Of a DNA stretch of 64,000 bases, positions 42,071 through 54,667 are shown in pieces. Both the position numbers and the translations under genes were made by a program. The stretch comes from Bradyrhizobium campsiandrae (GTDB taxonomy: Bacteria; Pseudomonadota; Alphaproteobacteria; Rhizobiales; Xanthobacteraceae). The stretch lies in assembly GCF_014529705.1 (NCBI RefSeq), contig NZ_JAANIH010000014.1, positions 93,353-157,352 of the forward strand, written 5' to 3'. Each line of letters begins with the position of its first letter. The first letter of the stretch is position 1. A model generated the notes under the pieces. That model was not told the origin of the DNA. It saw only the letters and a program-made list of their open reading frames with translations, and made no database searches.

Positions 42071-43267
42071 ATGAACGAGCAACCTGAAAACCTTCGCAAT
42101 TTCACCATCAACTTCGGGCCGCAGCATCCGGCCGCGCACGGCGTGCTGCGTCTCGTGCTGGAACTTGACGGCGAAGTCGTCGCCCGCGTCGATCCCCATA
42201 TCGGCCTGCTTCACCGCGGCACCGAGAAGCTGATCGAGCAGAAGACGTACTTGCAGGCGATCCCGTATTTCGATCGGCTCGACTATGTCGCGCCGATGAA
42301 CCAGGAGCACGCCTTCTGCCTCGCCGCCGAGAAGCTGCTCGGCATCGAGGTGCCGCGCCGCGGCCAGCTGATCCGCGTGCTCTATTGCGAGATCGGCCGC
42401 ATCCTGTCGCATCTGCTCAACGTCACGACGCAGGCGATGGACGTCGGCGCGCTGACCCCGCCGCTGTGGGGCTTCGAAGAGCGCGAGAAGCTGATGGTGT
42501 TCTACGAGCGCGCCTCGGGCAGCCGTATGCACGCTGCGTTTTTCCGCGTCGGCGGCGTGCATCAGGACCTGCCGCAGAAGCTGATCGACGATATCGAGGC
42601 CTGGTGCGATCCGTTCCTGAAGGTCGTCGACGACCTCGACCGCCTGCTCACGGCGAACCGCATCTTCAAGCAGCGCAACGTCGACATCGGCGTCGTGCCG
42701 CTGAAGGAAGCCTGGGAGTGGGGCTTTTCGGGCGTGATGGTGCGCGGCTCGGGCGCGGCCTGGGACCTGCGCAAGTCGCAGCCCTACGAGTGCTACGCCG
42801 AGATGGATTTCGACATTCCGATCGGCAAGAACGGCGACTGCTACGACCGCTATTTGATCCGCATGGAAGAGATGCGCCAGTCCGTGCGCATCATGAAGCA
42901 GTGCATCCAGAAGCTGAATGCGCCCGACGGAAAGGGACCCGTCGTCGTCGAGGACAACAAGGTCGCACCGCCCCGTCGTGGCGAGATGAAGCGTTCGATG
43001 GAAGCGCTGATCCACCACTTCAAGCTCTACACTGAAGGCGTGCACGTGCCGGAAGGCGAAGTCTACGCCGCGGTCGAAGCGCCCAAGGGCGAGTTCGGCG
43101 TCTATCTGATCTCCGACGGCACCAACAAGCCCTACAAGTGCAAGATCCGCGCGCCGGGCTTTGCCCATCTGCAGGCGATGGACCACATCTGCCGCGGCCA
43201 TCTGCTCGCCGACGTCTCGGCCATTCTCGGCTCGCTCGACATCGTGTTCGGAGAGGTCGATCGGTGA
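42071..43267 (+). CDS. nuoD: NADH-quinone oxidoreductase subunit D (49-kDa homologue)
   Basis: A 398-residue subunit that shapes the quinone pocket together with Nuo[21 protein letters not shown] (His19 and His23) and [20 protein letters not shown] are invariant. [16 protein letters not shown] is the usual C-terminus. Its stop overlaps the start of the FkbM-family methyltransferase gene by one base. Confidence 0.97.
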   Translation: MNEQPENLRNFTINFGPQHPAAHGVLRLVLELDGEVVARVDPHIGLLHRGTEKLIEQKTYLQAIPYFDRLDYVAPMNQEHAFCLAAEKLLGIEVPRRGQLIRVLYCEIGRILSHLLNVTTQAMDVGALTPPLWGFEEREKLMVFYERASGSRMHAAFFRVGGVHQDLPQKLIDDIEAWCDPFLKVVDDLDRLLTANRIFKQRNVDIGVVPLKEAWEWGFSGVMVRGSGAAWDLRKSQPYECYAEMDFDIPIGKNGDCYDRYLIRMEEMRQSVRIMKQCIQKLNAPDGKGPVVVEDNKVAPPRRGEMKRSMEALIHHFKLYTEGVHVPEGEVYAAVEAPKGEFGVYLISDGTNKPYKCKIRAPGFAHLQAMDHICRGHLLADVSAILGSLDIVFGEVDR

Positions 43268-44229
43268 TGGCGCAGGCGCCAATCCAGTTTGACCGTGCCT
43301 CGGGGGCCCTTGAAGGGGCCAACCTGTGGGAGCGGACGGCTGCCTTGGCGCTGGTAACGGGATCGAAGATCTCCTCGCACTTCTCGCATATGGGCTACAT
43401 CGCCTGCGCCAATCTGCTGCGCAAGACGCTCCCCGAGCGCAACATCGCGATCAAGCTCAACCCGGACGCCGTGTTCGAATTCCCTTACGGCGACGGCTAT
43501 TGGAGCAAGCTGCTCAACCGTTCCTATTGCTACGAGGACGAGCTGGAGCTGCTGTTCGCGGACTCCATCGACGTCGATTACACGCTGATCGATTGCGGCG
43601 CCAATTACGGCTACTGGTCGGTGCTGGTCTCGAGCAAGCCGTTCGGTTCGCACAAGGCGATCGCGATCGAGCCGTCGGGCCAGAACTATCCGAAGCTGGC
43701 CAACAATGCGCGCATCAACGGTGGCCGTTTCGAGACCATGAAATGCGCCATCGGCGCGGCCCGCGGCACCGCGCGTCTGTCGGGCACCAAGCACGAGGCC
43801 TTCAGCATTGCCGGCGACGCATCGGCGGGCGGTGAAGAAGTGCCCGTTCTTGCGCTCGACAATCTGATCGATGACGGCAAGGTCGCCAGCACCGGCAAAT
43901 ACCTGATCAAGCTCGACGTCGAGGGCGTCGAGATCGAGGCGATCAAGGGCGGCGCCCGGCTGCTTCAGACCGACAGCGTCATCCTGTGCGAGGAGCACGG
44001 CAGCGACCGCTCGCATGCGGTGTCGCGCTTCATCCTCGAACAGACCCCCTTGAGGCTGATCGTGCTCGATCCGCGCACCAATCGCCTGGAGACCGTGACC
44101 GAGCTGTCGATCCTCGATCGCATCAAGGTCTCGACCCACGTCGGCTACAATGTTTTCGGCACCGCAAGCGCATTCTGGCAGGACAGGATCGATGCCCTGA
44201 ATGCGAAAACCGCGCGCCGCATGCAGTGA
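43267..44229 (+). CDS. FkbM-family SAM-dependent methyltransferase inside the nuo operon
   Basis: A 320-residue protein of the FkbM type (Methyltransf_21). SAM motif I is TLIDCGANYGYWSVL (Asp109 to Gly115), the ribose-binding acidic residue is Glu135 in AIAIEPSG, and LIKLDVEGVEIEAIKGG is the family signature. About 100 N-terminal residues precede the catalytic core. The ATG overlaps the nuoD stop (TGATG), so it is made with complex I. No sugar-related genes surround it, so the substrate is probably not a glycan; a complex I subunit or quinone is an inference. Codon use matches the neighbours. Confidence 0.9.
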   Translation: MAQAPIQFDRASGALEGANLWERTAALALVTGSKISSHFSHMGYIACANLLRKTLPERNIAIKLNPDAVFEFPYGDGYWSKLLNRSYCYEDELELLFADSIDVDYTLIDCGANYGYWSVLVSSKPFGSHKAIAIEPSGQNYPKLANNARINGGRFETMKCAIGAARGTARLSGTKHEAFSIAGDASAGGEEVPVLALDNLIDDGKVASTGKYLIKLDVEGVEIEAIKGGARLLQTDSVILCEEHGSDRSHAVSRFILEQTPLRLIVLDPRTNRLETVTELSILDRIKVSTHVGYNVFGTASAFWQDRIDALNAKTARRMQ

Positions 44230-44241
44230 GAGATTGAAGAC

Positions 44242-44853
44242 ATGTCCGTCCGCCGATTAGCACCGAAGGAAGTCCAGCCCGCGAGCTTTGCGTTCACGGA
44301 GGAAAACCTCGCGTTCGCCAAGCAGCAGATCGCGAAATATCCGGCCGGACGCCAGGCTTCGGCCGTCATCGCCATCCTCTGGCGCGCGCAGGAGCAGCAC
44401 GACGGCTGGGTGTCGGAAGCCGCGATCCGCGTCATCGCCGACATGCTCGACATGCCCTATATCCGCGTGCTCGAGGTCGCGACCTTCTACACGATGTTCC
44501 AGCTCGCCCCCGTCGGCAAGAAGGCCCACGTCCAGGTCTGCGGCACCACGCCGTGCCGCCTGCGCGGCGCCGAAGACCTCATCCATGTCTGCGAGAGCCG
44601 GATCCATCACGAGCCCTTTCACCTCTCCAAGGACGGCAATTTCAGCTGGGAAGAGGTGGAGTGCCTGGGCGCCTGCGTGAATGCGCCGATGGTGCTGATC
44701 GGCAAGGACACCTATGAGGACCTGACCACGGAGAGCTTCGGCAAGGTGCTCGACGGTTATGCATCCGGCAATCCGCCGAAGCCCGGTCCGCAGAACGGCC
44801 GCCAATTCTCCGCACCGATGGGCGGCCCGACCACGCTGAAGGAGACCTCCTGA
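44242..44853 (+). CDS. nuoE: NADH-quinone oxidoreductase subunit E (24-kDa homologue)
   Basis: A 203-residue thioredoxin-like subunit with a [2Fe-2S] cluster N1a bound by Cys100, Cys105, Cys141 and Cys145 (CGTTPC, CLGAC). A Pro/Gly-rich tail ([17 protein letters not shown]) extends beyond the usual core. It sits 12 bp after the methyltransferase gene and overlaps the following small gene by one base. Confidence 0.97.
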   Translation: MSVRRLAPKEVQPASFAFTEENLAFAKQQIAKYPAGRQASAVIAILWRAQEQHDGWVSEAAIRVIADMLDMPYIRVLEVATFYTMFQLAPVGKKAHVQVCGTTPCRLRGAEDLIHVCESRIHHEPFHLSKDGNFSWEEVECLGACVNAPMVLIGKDTYEDLTTESFGKVLDGYASGNPPKPGPQNGRQFSAPMGGPTTLKETS

Positions 44854-45056
44854 TGGGTCTTCCGTCCAAGGCGAACGAGGGGAGCGGAGCCGTGAACAAA
44901 TGGGGCTTCGTCGCCATGCACGCCGCGCTTGCGGCCGCCTTCATGTTCCTGCTGCAGCGCTTCGTGATGAACGCGACGCAGGAATCCAGTCTGCTCTGGG
45001 CGCTGACCTTCGCCGTCTGCGCCGCCGGGCTTGCCTACAAGCAGGCCAACCGTTGA
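44853..45056 (+). CDS. 67-residue single/two-helix membrane protein in the nuo operon, unknown function
   Basis: A polar N-terminus (LPSKANEGSGAVNKW) is followed by two hydrophobic stretches (FVAMHAALAAAFMFLLQRF and LLWALTFAVCAAGLAYK). Its ATG overlaps the nuoE stop (TGATG) and nuoF begins 15 bp later, so it is expressed with complex I. It is not one of the 14 core subunits. It could be a small accessory subunit or assembly factor. Family not recognised. Confidence 0.75.
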   Translation: MGLPSKANEGSGAVNKWGFVAMHAALAAAFMFLLQRFVMNATQESSLLWALTFAVCAAGLAYKQANR

Positions 45057-45071
45057 TCGGAAAGCACTGAT

Positions 45072-46397
<1,326 letters not shown>

Positions 46398-46402
46398 GAG
46401 AC

Positions 46403-48478
46403 ATGACCAAGCTCATCATCGACGGCAAAGAGATCGATGTTCCCGCCGACTACACGCTGCTGCAGGCGTGCGAGGCGGCCGGCGCCGAGATTCCGCGCTT
46501 CTGCTACCACGAGCGGCTGTCGATCGCCGGCAATTGCCGGATGTGCCTCGTCGAGGTGAAGGGCGGCCCGAAGCCGGTCGCGTCCTGTGCCTGGGGCGTG
46601 CGCGACTGCCGTCCGGGCCCCAAGGGCGAGCCGCCGGAAATCTCGACGCGTTCGCCGATGGTGAAGAAGGCCCGCGAAGGCGTGATGGAATTCCTCCTGA
46701 TCAACCATCCGCTGGACTGCCCGATCTGCGACCAGGGCGGCGAGTGCGATCTGCAGGATCAGGCGATGGGCTATGGTGTCGACACCAGCCGCTTTGCCGA
46801 GAACAAGCGCGCGGTCGAGGACAAATATCTCGGCGCGCTGGTCAAGACCTCGATGAACCGCTGCATCCAGTGCACGCGCTGCGTCCGCTTCTCGGCGGAA
46901 GTCGCCGGCGCACCGGAGATGGGCGCGACCGGGCGCGGCGAGGACATGGAGATCACGACCTATCTCCAGCACGCGCTGACCTCGGAGCTGCAGGGCAATC
47001 TCGTCGACATCTGCCCGGTCGGCGCCCTGACCTCGAAGCCTTATGCGTTCGCGGCGCGTCCGTGGGAGCTCGGCAAGACCCAGTCGATCGACGTCATGGA
47101 TGGCGTGGGATCTGCGATCCGCGTCGACACGCGGGGTCGTGAGGTGATGCGCGTGCTGCCGCGTATCAACGAGGCGGTCAACGAGGAGTGGATCTCGGAC
47201 AAGACCCGCCACATCGTCGATGGCCTGCGCACCCAACGCCTGGATCGTCCGTACATCCGCGAGGCCGGCAAGCTGCGCGCTGCGACCTGGCCCGAGGCCT
47301 TCGCCGCGATCGCGGCCAAGGCGGCCCGCACCGACGGCAAGCGCATCGGCGCGATCGCCGGCGACCTCGCCGGTGTCGAGGAGATGTTCGCGCTGAAGGA
47401 CCTCTTGTCCAAATACGGTTCCGGCAATCTGGCGGTGCAGGGCGGCGACGCCTTCGATCCCGCGCTCGGCCGCGGCTCCTACATCTTCAATCCGACGCTG
47501 GCGGGCGTCGAGCAGGCCGATGCGCTGCTCATCATCGGCGCCAATCCGCGGAAAGAGGCGGCGGTGTTCAACGCCCGCATCCGCAAGCGCTGGCGCGCCG
47601 GCGGCTTCAAGGTCGGCGTGATCGGCGCCAAGGCCGATCTGACTTATGATTACGACCACCTCGGTGCCGGCACCGAGACGCTCGGCGAGCTCGCTGCCGG
47701 CAAGCACTCCTTCATGGACGTGCTGAAGAACGCCAAGAACCCTGTCATCCTGGTCGGCGCGGGCGCAACCTCGCGTCACGACGGCGCCGCCATTCTCGCA
47801 AGCGCCGCCAAGCTCGCGCTCGACGTCGGCGCGCTCAAGGACGGCTGGAACGGCTTTGGCGTGCTGCACGAGACCGCTTCGCGCGTCGGCGCGCTCGACA
47901 TCGGCTTCGTGGCCGGACAGGCCGGGCTGAACGCTGCGCAGATGACGACCTTCGGCACGCTGGACTTGCTGTTCCTGCTCGGGGCGGACGAGATCAAGGC
48001 GCCTGACGGCACCTTCGTCGTCTATATCGGCACCCATGGCGACCGTGGCGCGCATCGCGCCGACGTCATCCTGCCGGCGGCGGCCTACACCGAGAAATCA
48101 GCGATCTACGTCAACACCGAAGGCCGCGTGCAGATGACCGGCCGTGCCGCGTTCCCGCCGGGCGAGGCCCGCGAGGACTGGGCGATCATCCGCGCATTGT
48201 CGGAAGCGCTCGGCAAGAAGCTCGGCTATGACTCGCTTGCCGCCCTGCGCCAGGTGATCTTCAAGGCCGTGCCGCACCTGATCCGTCTCGACCAGATCGA
48301 GGCCGGCTCCGCCGACCAGATCAAGAAGCTGGCCGGGAAGGGCGGTTCGCCCGAGAAGGCACCGTTCAAGCCTCTGGTCGAGGACTTCTATTTGACCAAC
48401 CCGATCGCGCGTGCGTCCGCCGTGATGGCGGAATGCTCGCGGCTTGCCTCCGGGCAGATGCTGACCGCAGCGGAGTGA
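46403..48478 (+). CDS. nuoG: NADH-quinone oxidoreductase subunit G (75-kDa homologue)
   Basis: A 691-residue subunit that carries iron-sulfur clusters N1b, N4 and N5. The N-terminal [2Fe-2S] ligands are Cys34, Cys45, Cys48 and Cys62. [18 protein letters not shown] supplies the His/Cys-ligated N5 cluster, and [13 protein letters not shown] with DICPVGAL the N4 cluster. The molybdopterin-like C-terminal part is shorter than in E. coli, as in mitochondria. The ATG at 46403 lies 5 bp after the nuoF stop; the long frame before it is a shadow. Confidence 0.97.
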   Translation: MTKLIIDGKEIDVPADYTLLQACEAAGAEIPRFCYHERLSIAGNCRMCLVEVKGGPKPVASCAWGVRDCRPGPKGEPPEISTRSPMVKKAREGVMEFLLINHPLDCPICDQGGECDLQDQAMGYGVDTSRFAENKRAVEDKYLGALVKTSMNRCIQCTRCVRFSAEVAGAPEMGATGRGEDMEITTYLQHALTSELQGNLVDICPVGALTSKPYAFAARPWELGKTQSIDVMDGVGSAIRVDTRGREVMRVLPRINEAVNEEWISDKTRHIVDGLRTQRLDRPYIREAGKLRAATWPEAFAAIAAKAARTDGKRIGAIAGDLAGVEEMFALKDLLSKYGSGNLAVQGGDAFDPALGRGSYIFNPTLAGVEQADALLIIGANPRKEAAVFNARIRKRWRAGGFKVGVIGAKADLTYDYDHLGAGTETLGELAAGKHSFMDVLKNAKNPVILVGAGATSRHDGAAILASAAKLALDVGALKDGWNGFGVLHETASRVGALDIGFVAGQAGLNAAQMTTFGTLDLLFLLGADEIKAPDGTFVVYIGTHGDRGAHRADVILPAAAYTEKSAIYVNTEGRVQMTGRAAFPPGEAREDWAIIRALSEALGKKLGYDSLAALRQVIFKAVPHLIRLDQIEAGSADQIKKLAGKGGSPEKAPFKPLVEDFYLTNPIARASAVMAECSRLASGQMLTAAE

Positions 48479-48483
48479 GCAGA

Positions 48484-49551
48484 ATGGAATTCTTCGAAAG
48501 CGCATTCTGGACCGGTTTCCTCTGGCCGCTGATCATCATGATCGCGGAGAGCGTGCTGGTGCTCGTCGTCCTCCTGGTGGCGATCGCCTACATCCTGCTC
48601 GCCGACCGCAAGATCTGGGCGGCGGTGCAGATCCGCCGCGGTCCGAACGTGGTCGGTCCCTGGGGCCTGTTCCAGTCCTTCGCCGACCTGCTCAAGTTCG
48701 TGCTGAAGGAGCCGATCATTCCGGCCGGCGCCAACAAGGGCGTGTTCCTGCTGGCGCCTTTGGTGTCCTGCGTGCTCGCGCTCGCTGCCTGGGCGGTGAT
48801 CCCGACCAATCTCGGCTGGGTGATCTCCGACATCAATGTCGGCATCCTCTTCATCTTCGCGATCTCGTCGCTGTCGATCTACGGCATCATCATGGCCGGC
48901 TGGTCGTCGAACTCTAAATATCCGTTCCTGGCCGCGCTCCGCTCGGCGGCGCAGATGGTGTCGTACGAGGTCTCGATCGGCTTCGTCATCATCACCGTGC
49001 TGCTCTGCGCCGGCACGTTGAACCTGTCGGCGGTGGTGGAGGCCCAGCATGCCCGCGGCCTTGCCAGCCTGATCGGGCTGCCGCAGCTCACCATCCTGAA
49101 CTGGTACGTCTGGCCGCTATTCCCGATGTTCGTGGTGTTCTACGTCTCGGCGCTGGCGGAAACCAACCGTCCGCCCTTCGACCTGGTCGAAGCGGAGTCC
49201 GAGCTGGTCGCCGGCTTCATGGTCGAATACGGCTCGACGCCGTATTTGCTGTTCATGCTCGGCGAATACGTCGCGATCGTCACGATGTGCGCGATGGCCA
49301 CGATCCTGTTCCTCGGAGGCTGGCTGCCGCCGGTGGACCTGCCGCCCTTCAACTGGGTGCCGGGGATCATCTGGTTCGCGCTGAAGCTGTTCTTCATGTT
49401 CTTCCTGTTCGCGATGGCAAAGGCGATCGTGCCGCGCTACCGCTACGACCAACTGATGCGTCTCGGCTGGAAGGTGTTCCTGCCGCTGTCGCTGGCGATG
49501 GTGATCGTGGTGGCCGGCGTGCTGCAATTCGCCGGCATCGCGCCGAAGTGA
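48484..49551 (+). CDS. nuoH: NADH-quinone oxidoreductase subunit H (ND1 homologue)
   Basis: A 355-residue membrane subunit with eight to nine helices that joins the quinone site to the proton channels. [20 protein letters not shown] and [21 protein letters not shown] are the classic ND1 signatures, with the acidic loop residues kept. ATG at 48484, 5 bp after nuoG. Confidence 0.97.
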   Translation: MEFFESAFWTGFLWPLIIMIAESVLVLVVLLVAIAYILLADRKIWAAVQIRRGPNVVGPWGLFQSFADLLKFVLKEPIIPAGANKGVFLLAPLVSCVLALAAWAVIPTNLGWVISDINVGILFIFAISSLSIYGIIMAGWSSNSKYPFLAALRSAAQMVSYEVSIGFVIITVLLCAGTLNLSAVVEAQHARGLASLIGLPQLTILNWYVWPLFPMFVVFYVSALAETNRPPFDLVEAESELVAGFMVEYGSTPYLLFMLGEYVAIVTMCAMATILFLGGWLPPVDLPPFNWVPGIIWFALKLFFMFFLFAMAKAIVPRYRYDQLMRLGWKVFLPLSLAMVIVVAGVLQFAGIAPK

Positions 49552-49559
49552 GGGCCGTC

Positions 49560-50054
49560 ATGGGTATCAACGTCAACGCCACTGCACGCTCGCTTCTGCT
49601 GTCGGAATTCGTCTCGGCGTTCTTCCTCGCCATGCGCTATTTCTTCCAGCCGAAGCCGACGCTGAACTATCCGTTCGAGAAGGGGCCGATCTCGCCGCGT
49701 TTCCGCGGCGAGCATGCGCTGCGCCGCTATCCGAACGGCGAAGAGCGCTGTATCGCCTGCAAGCTGTGCGAGGCGGTCTGCCCGGCGCAGGCCATCACCA
49801 TCGAAGCCGGCCCGCGCCGCAACGACGGCACCCGCCGCACCGTGCGCTACGACATCGACATGGTGAAGTGCATCTATTGCGGCCTCTGCCAGGAGGCCTG
49901 TCCGGTCGACGCCATCGTCGAAGGTCCGAACTTCGAGTTCGCGACCGAGACCCGCGAGGAACTGTTCTATGACAAGGCCAAGCTGCTCGCCAACGGCGAT
50001 CGCTGGGAACGCGAGATCGCGAAAGCGATCGAGCTCGACGCGCCGTACCGGTGA
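49560..50054 (+). CDS. nuoI: NADH-quinone oxidoreductase subunit I (TYKY homologue)
   Basis: A 164-residue subunit with two ferredoxin-type [4Fe-4S] motifs, [12 protein letters not shown] and [12 protein letters not shown], for clusters N6a and N6b. The N-terminal amphipathic stretch ([19 protein letters not shown]) lies on the membrane. ATG at 49560, 8 bp after nuoH. Confidence 0.97.
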   Translation: MGINVNATARSLLLSEFVSAFFLAMRYFFQPKPTLNYPFEKGPISPRFRGEHALRRYPNGEERCIACKLCEAVCPAQAITIEAGPRRNDGTRRTVRYDIDMVKCIYCGLCQEACPVDAIVEGPNFEFATETREELFYDKAKLLANGDRWEREIAKAIELDAPYR

Positions 50055-50063
50055 GGTGAGGGC

Positions 50064-50702
50064 ATGATCCTTCCCGCGCTGTTCTTTTATCTCTTCGCCG
50101 GCGTCTGCGTCGCCTCGGCCGTGATGGTGATTGTCTCGCGCAATCCCGTGCACTCCGTGCTGTACCTGATCCTGGCCTTCGTCAACGCCTCCGGCCTGTT
50201 CGTGCTGATGGGCGCCGAGTTCCTCGGCATGATGCTGATCGTCGTCTATGTCGGCGCGGTCGCGGTGCTGTTCCTGTTCGTGATCATGATGCTCGATGTC
50301 GACTTCCTCGAGCTGCGCGAAGGCTTCATCCAGTACCTGCCGGTGGGCGTCGTGATCGGCGGCATCTTCCTGTTCGAGCTGCTCCTGACCGTCGGCGCCT
50401 GGGTCATCAACCCCGGCCTCAGCAAGACCATCACGGCGCCGATCCCCGCCAACGTGTCGAACACCGAGGCGCTGGGCCTCGTGCTCTATACGAAGTACGT
50501 CCACTATTTCCAGCTCTCGGGCATGGTGCTGCTGGTCGCCATGATCGGCGCGATCGTGCTGACGCTGCGCCACAAGGCGAGCGTGAAGCGGCAGGACATC
50601 AACGTTCAGAACGCACGCACGCCCGAGATGGCGATGGCGATGCGCAAGGTGGCGCCGGGGCAGGGACTCCAGGACGCTGACGCGGCGGAGTGGGTGAAAT
50701 GA
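50064..50702 (+). CDS. nuoJ: NADH-quinone oxidoreductase subunit J (ND6 homologue)
   Basis: A 212-residue membrane subunit with five helices. [20 protein letters not shown] is the conserved TM3 with its pi-bulge, important for the deactive/active switch. The C-terminus carries a polar tail ([20 protein letters not shown]). Its stop overlaps the nuoK start (ATGA). Confidence 0.96.
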   Translation: MILPALFFYLFAGVCVASAVMVIVSRNPVHSVLYLILAFVNASGLFVLMGAEFLGMMLIVVYVGAVAVLFLFVIMMLDVDFLELREGFIQYLPVGVVIGGIFLFELLLTVGAWVINPGLSKTITAPIPANVSNTEALGLVLYTKYVHYFQLSGMVLLVAMIGAIVLTLRHKASVKRQDINVQNARTPEMAMAMRKVAPGQGLQDADAAEWVK

Positions 50703-51007
50703 CGATCGGGCTCGGACACTACCTGGCGGTCGGCGCGATCCTGTTCACGCTCGGCATCCTCGGCATCTTCCTGAACCGCAAGAACATCATCGTCATCCTG
50801 ATGTCGATCGAGCTGATCCTGCTCTCGGTCAACATCAACCTGGTGGCATTCTCGACCTTCCTCGGCGACATCGTCGGTCAGGTCTTCGCACTGCTGGTCC
50901 TGACCGTCGCAGCCGCCGAAGCCGCGATCGGTCTTGCCATCCTGGTGGTCTATTTCCGCAACCGCGGCTCGATCGCGGTTGAGGACGTCAATCTGATGAA
51001 GGGCTGA
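50699..51007 (+). CDS. nuoK: NADH-quinone oxidoreductase subunit K (ND4L homologue)
   Basis: A 102-residue three-helix subunit. [20 protein letters not shown] has the conserved membrane Glu, and [15 protein letters not shown] the second, both part of the proton path. The ATG at 50699 gives MTIGLGHYL; an ATG three codons earlier is less likely since it would sit within nuoJ without a binding site. Confidence 0.97.
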   Translation: MTIGLGHYLAVGAILFTLGILGIFLNRKNIIVILMSIELILLSVNINLVAFSTFLGDIVGQVFALLVLTVAAAEAAIGLAILVVYFRNRGSIAVEDVNLMKG

Positions 51008-51015
51008 GCTCTCAA

Positions 51016-53136
51016 ATGGTCCAGGCAATTGTCTTTCTGCCGCTGCTGGGCGCCATTCTGGCCGGCCTGATCGCGCTGGTCGGCGCCCATGGCCGCAATC
51101 CCTCGGGCGACGAGCTCGAGCATCACGGCGATCACGGCCATGGTCATGGTGCTGGCGCGCACGCCCATGCGTCCGATACGATCAGCGAGGATGCCTCGGT
51201 CATTCACGAGACGCATCACGAGCCCGGCGACGGTCACGACGATCACGGCCATGGTCCGGTCGAGCCGCCGGCGGCGGGCTCGCGCGGCGCCGAGCTGATC
51301 ACCACGGCGCTGCTGTTCGTCTCGGCGGCGCTGTCCTGGATGACGCTGGTCGATGTCGGCTTCAAGGGCCATGACCTCAGGATCCAGCTGCTGCCCTGGA
51401 TCTTCTCCGGCGACCTCCAGGTCTGGTGGACGCTGCGCGTGGACACGCTCACCGCCGTGATGCTGGTGGTGGTCACGACCGTGTCCTCGCTCGTGCACCT
51501 CTATTCCATCGGTTACATGGACGAGGATCCGAACCGGCCGCGCTTCTTCGGCTATCTCTCGCTGTTCACCTTCGCCATGCTGATGCTGGTGACCGCCGAC
51601 AACCTTGTGCAGATGTTCTTCGGCTGGGAAGGCGTCGGCCTCGCGAGCTATCTCCTGATCGGCTTCTGGTATCAGAAGCCCTCGGCGAACGCCGCCGCCA
51701 TCAAGGCCTTCGTGGTCAACCGCGTCGGCGATTTCGGCTTCGCGCTCGGCATCTTCGCGATCTTCATGCTGACGAGCTCGACCGATTTCGAGACCATCTT
51801 CCATGCCGCGCCCGGCCTGACCGGCAAGACCATCGACTTCCTCGGCTGGCATGCCGATGCGCTGACGCTCACCTGCCTCCTGCTGTTCATGGGCGCGATG
51901 GGCAAGTCGGCGCAGTTCCTGCTGCACACCTGGTTGCCGGACGCGATGGAAGGCCCGACGCCGGTGTCGGCGCTGATCCACGCCGCGACCATGGTCACCG
52001 CCGGCGTCTTCATGGTGGCGCGCCTGTCGCCGCTGTTCGAACTCGCCCCGAACGCCCAGGCTGTCGTGATGTTCTTCGGTGCGACCACCGCGTTCTTCGC
52101 GGCGACCATTGGTCTCGTCCAGAACGACATCAAGCGCATCGTGGCGTATTCGACCTGTTCGCAGCTCGGCTACATGTTCGTGGCGATGGGGGCAGGGGCC
52201 TACTCGGTCGGCATGTTCCATCTGTTCACGCACGCCTTCTTCAAGGCGCTGCTGTTCTTAGGTTCCGGCTCGGTGATCTACGCGATGCACCACGAGCAGG
52301 ACATCCGCAACATGGGCGGCCTGTGGCGCAAGATCCCGTACACGTTCGCGGTGATGACCGTCGGCACGCTGGCGCTCACAGGCTTCCCGCTATTCGCCGG
52401 TTACTTCTCCAAGGACGCGATCATCGAGGCGGCCTATGCGTCGCATAACGCGTTCTCGACCTACGCCTATCTGCTGACGATCGTGGCCGCCGGCCTGACC
52501 TCGTTCTACTCCTGGCGTCTGGTGTTCAAGACCTTCTTCGGCGAGCCCCACGACCAGGCGCACTACGAAGCCGCGCATGAAAGCCCGATCTGGATGCTGA
52601 TCCCGATTGGCGTGCTGGCCGTCGGCTCGGTGCTGGCCGGCTTCCCGTTCAAGGAGCTGTTCACCGGGCCGCATGGCGTCGAGGAATTCTTCCGCGAGTC
52701 CGTGAAGATGAACCCGCATATCCTCGAGGATATGGAGCACATGCCGCATCTCTTGGGCTGGTTGCCCTTCGTGATGATGGTTGGCGGCTTCCTGGTGTCT
52801 TACACCTTCTACATCCGCAAGCCCTATTTGCCGGTCGAGCTCGCGAACACCCAGCCGATGCTGTACCAGTTCCTGCTCAACAAATGGTACTTCGACGAGC
52901 TGTACGACCTCATCTTCGTCCGCCCGGCGAAGTGGATCGGCTACCAGCTCTGGAAGAAGGGCGACGGCTTCATCATCGACGGCTTCGGCCCCGACGGTGT
53001 CTCGGCCCGCGTGCTGGACGTCACCCGCAACGTCGTGAAGATCCAGACCGGTTATCTCTATCACTATGCATTCGCCATGCTGATCGGCGCCGCCGGCCTG
53101 ATCACCTGGTTCATGTTCGGCTTTGGAGGCCAGTAA
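51016..53136 (+). CDS. nuoL: NADH-quinone oxidoreductase subunit L (ND5 homologue) with a His-rich insertion
   Basis: A 706-residue antiporter-like subunit, the distal proton channel. [20 protein letters not shown] and the [20 protein letters not shown] signature are intact, as is the C-terminal lateral helix region. Between helix 1 (residues 3-22) and helix 2 (from about 92) there is a loop of about 65 residues with 13 histidines between 36 and 79, rich in His-Gly and His-Asp pairs (for example [17 protein letters not shown]). Ordinary NuoL proteins have a short loop here. It lies in frame without any break. Confidence 0.96.
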   Translation: MVQAIVFLPLLGAILAGLIALVGAHGRNPSGDELEHHGDHGHGHGAGAHAHASDTISEDASVIHETHHEPGDGHDDHGHGPVEPPAAGSRGAELITTALLFVSAALSWMTLVDVGFKGHDLRIQLLPWIFSGDLQVWWTLRVDTLTAVMLVVVTTVSSLVHLYSIGYMDEDPNRPRFFGYLSLFTFAMLMLVTADNLVQMFFGWEGVGLASYLLIGFWYQKPSANAAAIKAFVVNRVGDFGFALGIFAIFMLTSSTDFETIFHAAPGLTGKTIDFLGWHADALTLTCLLLFMGAMGKSAQFLLHTWLPDAMEGPTPVSALIHAATMVTAGVFMVARLSPLFELAPNAQAVVMFFGATTAFFAATIGLVQNDIKRIVAYSTCSQLGYMFVAMGAGAYSVGMFHLFTHAFFKALLFLGSGSVIYAMHHEQDIRNMGGLWRKIPYTFAVMTVGTLALTGFPLFAGYFSKDAIIEAAYASHNAFSTYAYLLTIVAAGLTSFYSWRLVFKTFFGEPHDQAHYEAAHESPIWMLIPIGVLAVGSVLAGFPFKELFTGPHGVEEFFRESVKMNPHILEDMEHMPHLLGWLPFVMMVGGFLVSYTFYIRKPYLPVELANTQPMLYQFLLNKWYFDELYDLIFVRPAKWIGYQLWKKGDGFIIDGFGPDGVSARVLDVTRNVVKIQTGYLYHYAFAMLIGAAGLITWFMFGFGGQ

Positions 53137-54645
53137 ATGACAACCTGGCCCATCCTTTCGGTCACGACGTTCCTGCCGCTGGTCGGCGCGATCATCGTTT
53201 ATCTAAGCCGCGGTGACGACGAGGCGGCGAGGCGCAATTCGCGCTGGATCGCGCTGTGGACCACGATCATCACCTTCGCCGTGTCGGTGATCCTGGTGAT
53301 GCGCTTCGATCCCAGCAATGCCGACTTCCAGTTCGTCGAGAAGTCGGCCTGGCTTGCCACCGGCATCACCTATCACATGGGTGTCGACGGCATTTCGCTG
53401 CCGCTGGTGATCCTCACCACGGCCGTGATGCCGTTCTGCATCATCGCCAGCTGGAAGGCGATCACGAGCCGCGTCCGCGAATATATGATGGCGTTCCTGA
53501 TCCTGGAAACGCTGATGATCGGCACGTTCTCGGCGCTCGATCTCGTGCTGTTCTATTTGTTCTTCGAGGGCGGCCTGATCCCGATGTTCCTGATCATCGG
53601 CGTCTGGGGCGGCCCGCGCCGGGTCTATGCGTCGTTCAAGTTCTTCCTCTACACGCTGCTCGGCTCGGTCTTGATGCTGCTCGCCATCATGGCGCTGTAC
53701 TGGAACGGCGGCACCACCGACATCCCGACCCTGATGCACACCGCCGTGCCGCGGTCCTTGCAGACCTGGGCCTGGCTCGCCTTCTTCGCCTCGTTCGCGG
53801 TGAAGATGCCGATGTGGCCGGTGCACACCTGGCTTCCCGACGCTCACGTCGAGGCGCCGACCGCGGGCTCCGTGGTGCTCGCCGCGATCCTCCTGAAGAT
53901 GGGCGGCTACGGCTTCTTGCGCTTCTCGCTGCCGATGTTCCCGCTGGCCTCGCACGACTTCGCGCCGGTGGTCTTCACGCTCTCCGCCATCGCCATCATC
54001 TACACCTCGCTGGTGGCCTTGATGCAGGAGGACATGAAGAAGCTGATCGCGTACTCGTCGGTCGCGCATATGGGCTTCGTCACCATGGGCATCTTTGCCG
54101 GCACCATGCAGGGCGTCGCCGGCGGCGTGTTCCAGATGATCTCGCACGGCATCGTCTCCGGCGCGCTGTTCCTCTGCGTCGGCGTCGTCTATGACCGCCT
54201 GCACACCCGCGAGATCGCGGCCTATGGTGGCCTCGTCAACCGGATGCCGCTCTACGCGATGACCTTCATGGTCTTCACCATGGCCAATGTCGGCCTGCCC
54301 GGCACGAGCGGATTCATCGGCGAGTTCATGACGCTGCTCGGCACCTTCAAGGTCTCGATCCCGACCGCGTTCTTCGCCACCTTTGGCGTGATCCTCTCGG
54401 CCGGTTACGCGCTGTGGCTCTACCGCAAGGTGGTGTTCGGCGCGCTGGTCAAGCCGTCGCTGGCGAGCATCAAGGATCTCACCTTGCGCGAATGCGTGAC
54501 GTTGTTCCCGATGATCGCGCTGACGATCCTGTTCGGCGTCTATCCGAAGCCGGTGCTCGACATGTCGGCCGCTTCGGTCCAGCAACTCGTCAATAATTAC
54601 AACACCGCTGTGACGGCCGTGAAGGCCGCCGCACTGCTCCATTGA
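53137..54645 (+). CDS. nuoM: NADH-quinone oxidoreductase subunit M (ND4 homologue)
   Basis: A 502-residue antiporter-like subunit of 14 helices. [20 protein letters not shown] and the channel motif [20 protein letters not shown] with [10 protein letters not shown] are conserved. The ATG follows the nuoL stop without a gap. Confidence 0.97.
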   Translation: MTTWPILSVTTFLPLVGAIIVYLSRGDDEAARRNSRWIALWTTIITFAVSVILVMRFDPSNADFQFVEKSAWLATGITYHMGVDGISLPLVILTTAVMPFCIIASWKAITSRVREYMMAFLILETLMIGTFSALDLVLFYLFFEGGLIPMFLIIGVWGGPRRVYASFKFFLYTLLGSVLMLLAIMALYWNGGTTDIPTLMHTAVPRSLQTWAWLAFFASFAVKMPMWPVHTWLPDAHVEAPTAGSVVLAAILLKMGGYGFLRFSLPMFPLASHDFAPVVFTLSAIAIIYTSLVALMQEDMKKLIAYSSVAHMGFVTMGIFAGTMQGVAGGVFQMISHGIVSGALFLCVGVVYDRLHTREIAAYGGLVNRMPLYAMTFMVFTMANVGLPGTSGFIGEFMTLLGTFKVSIPTAFFATFGVILSAGYALWLYRKVVFGALVKPSLASIKDLTLRECVTLFPMIALTILFGVYPKPVLDMSAASVQQLVNNYNTAVTAVKAAALLH

Positions 54646-54667
54646 TCGGGCAGGTCAGGATATCGCC

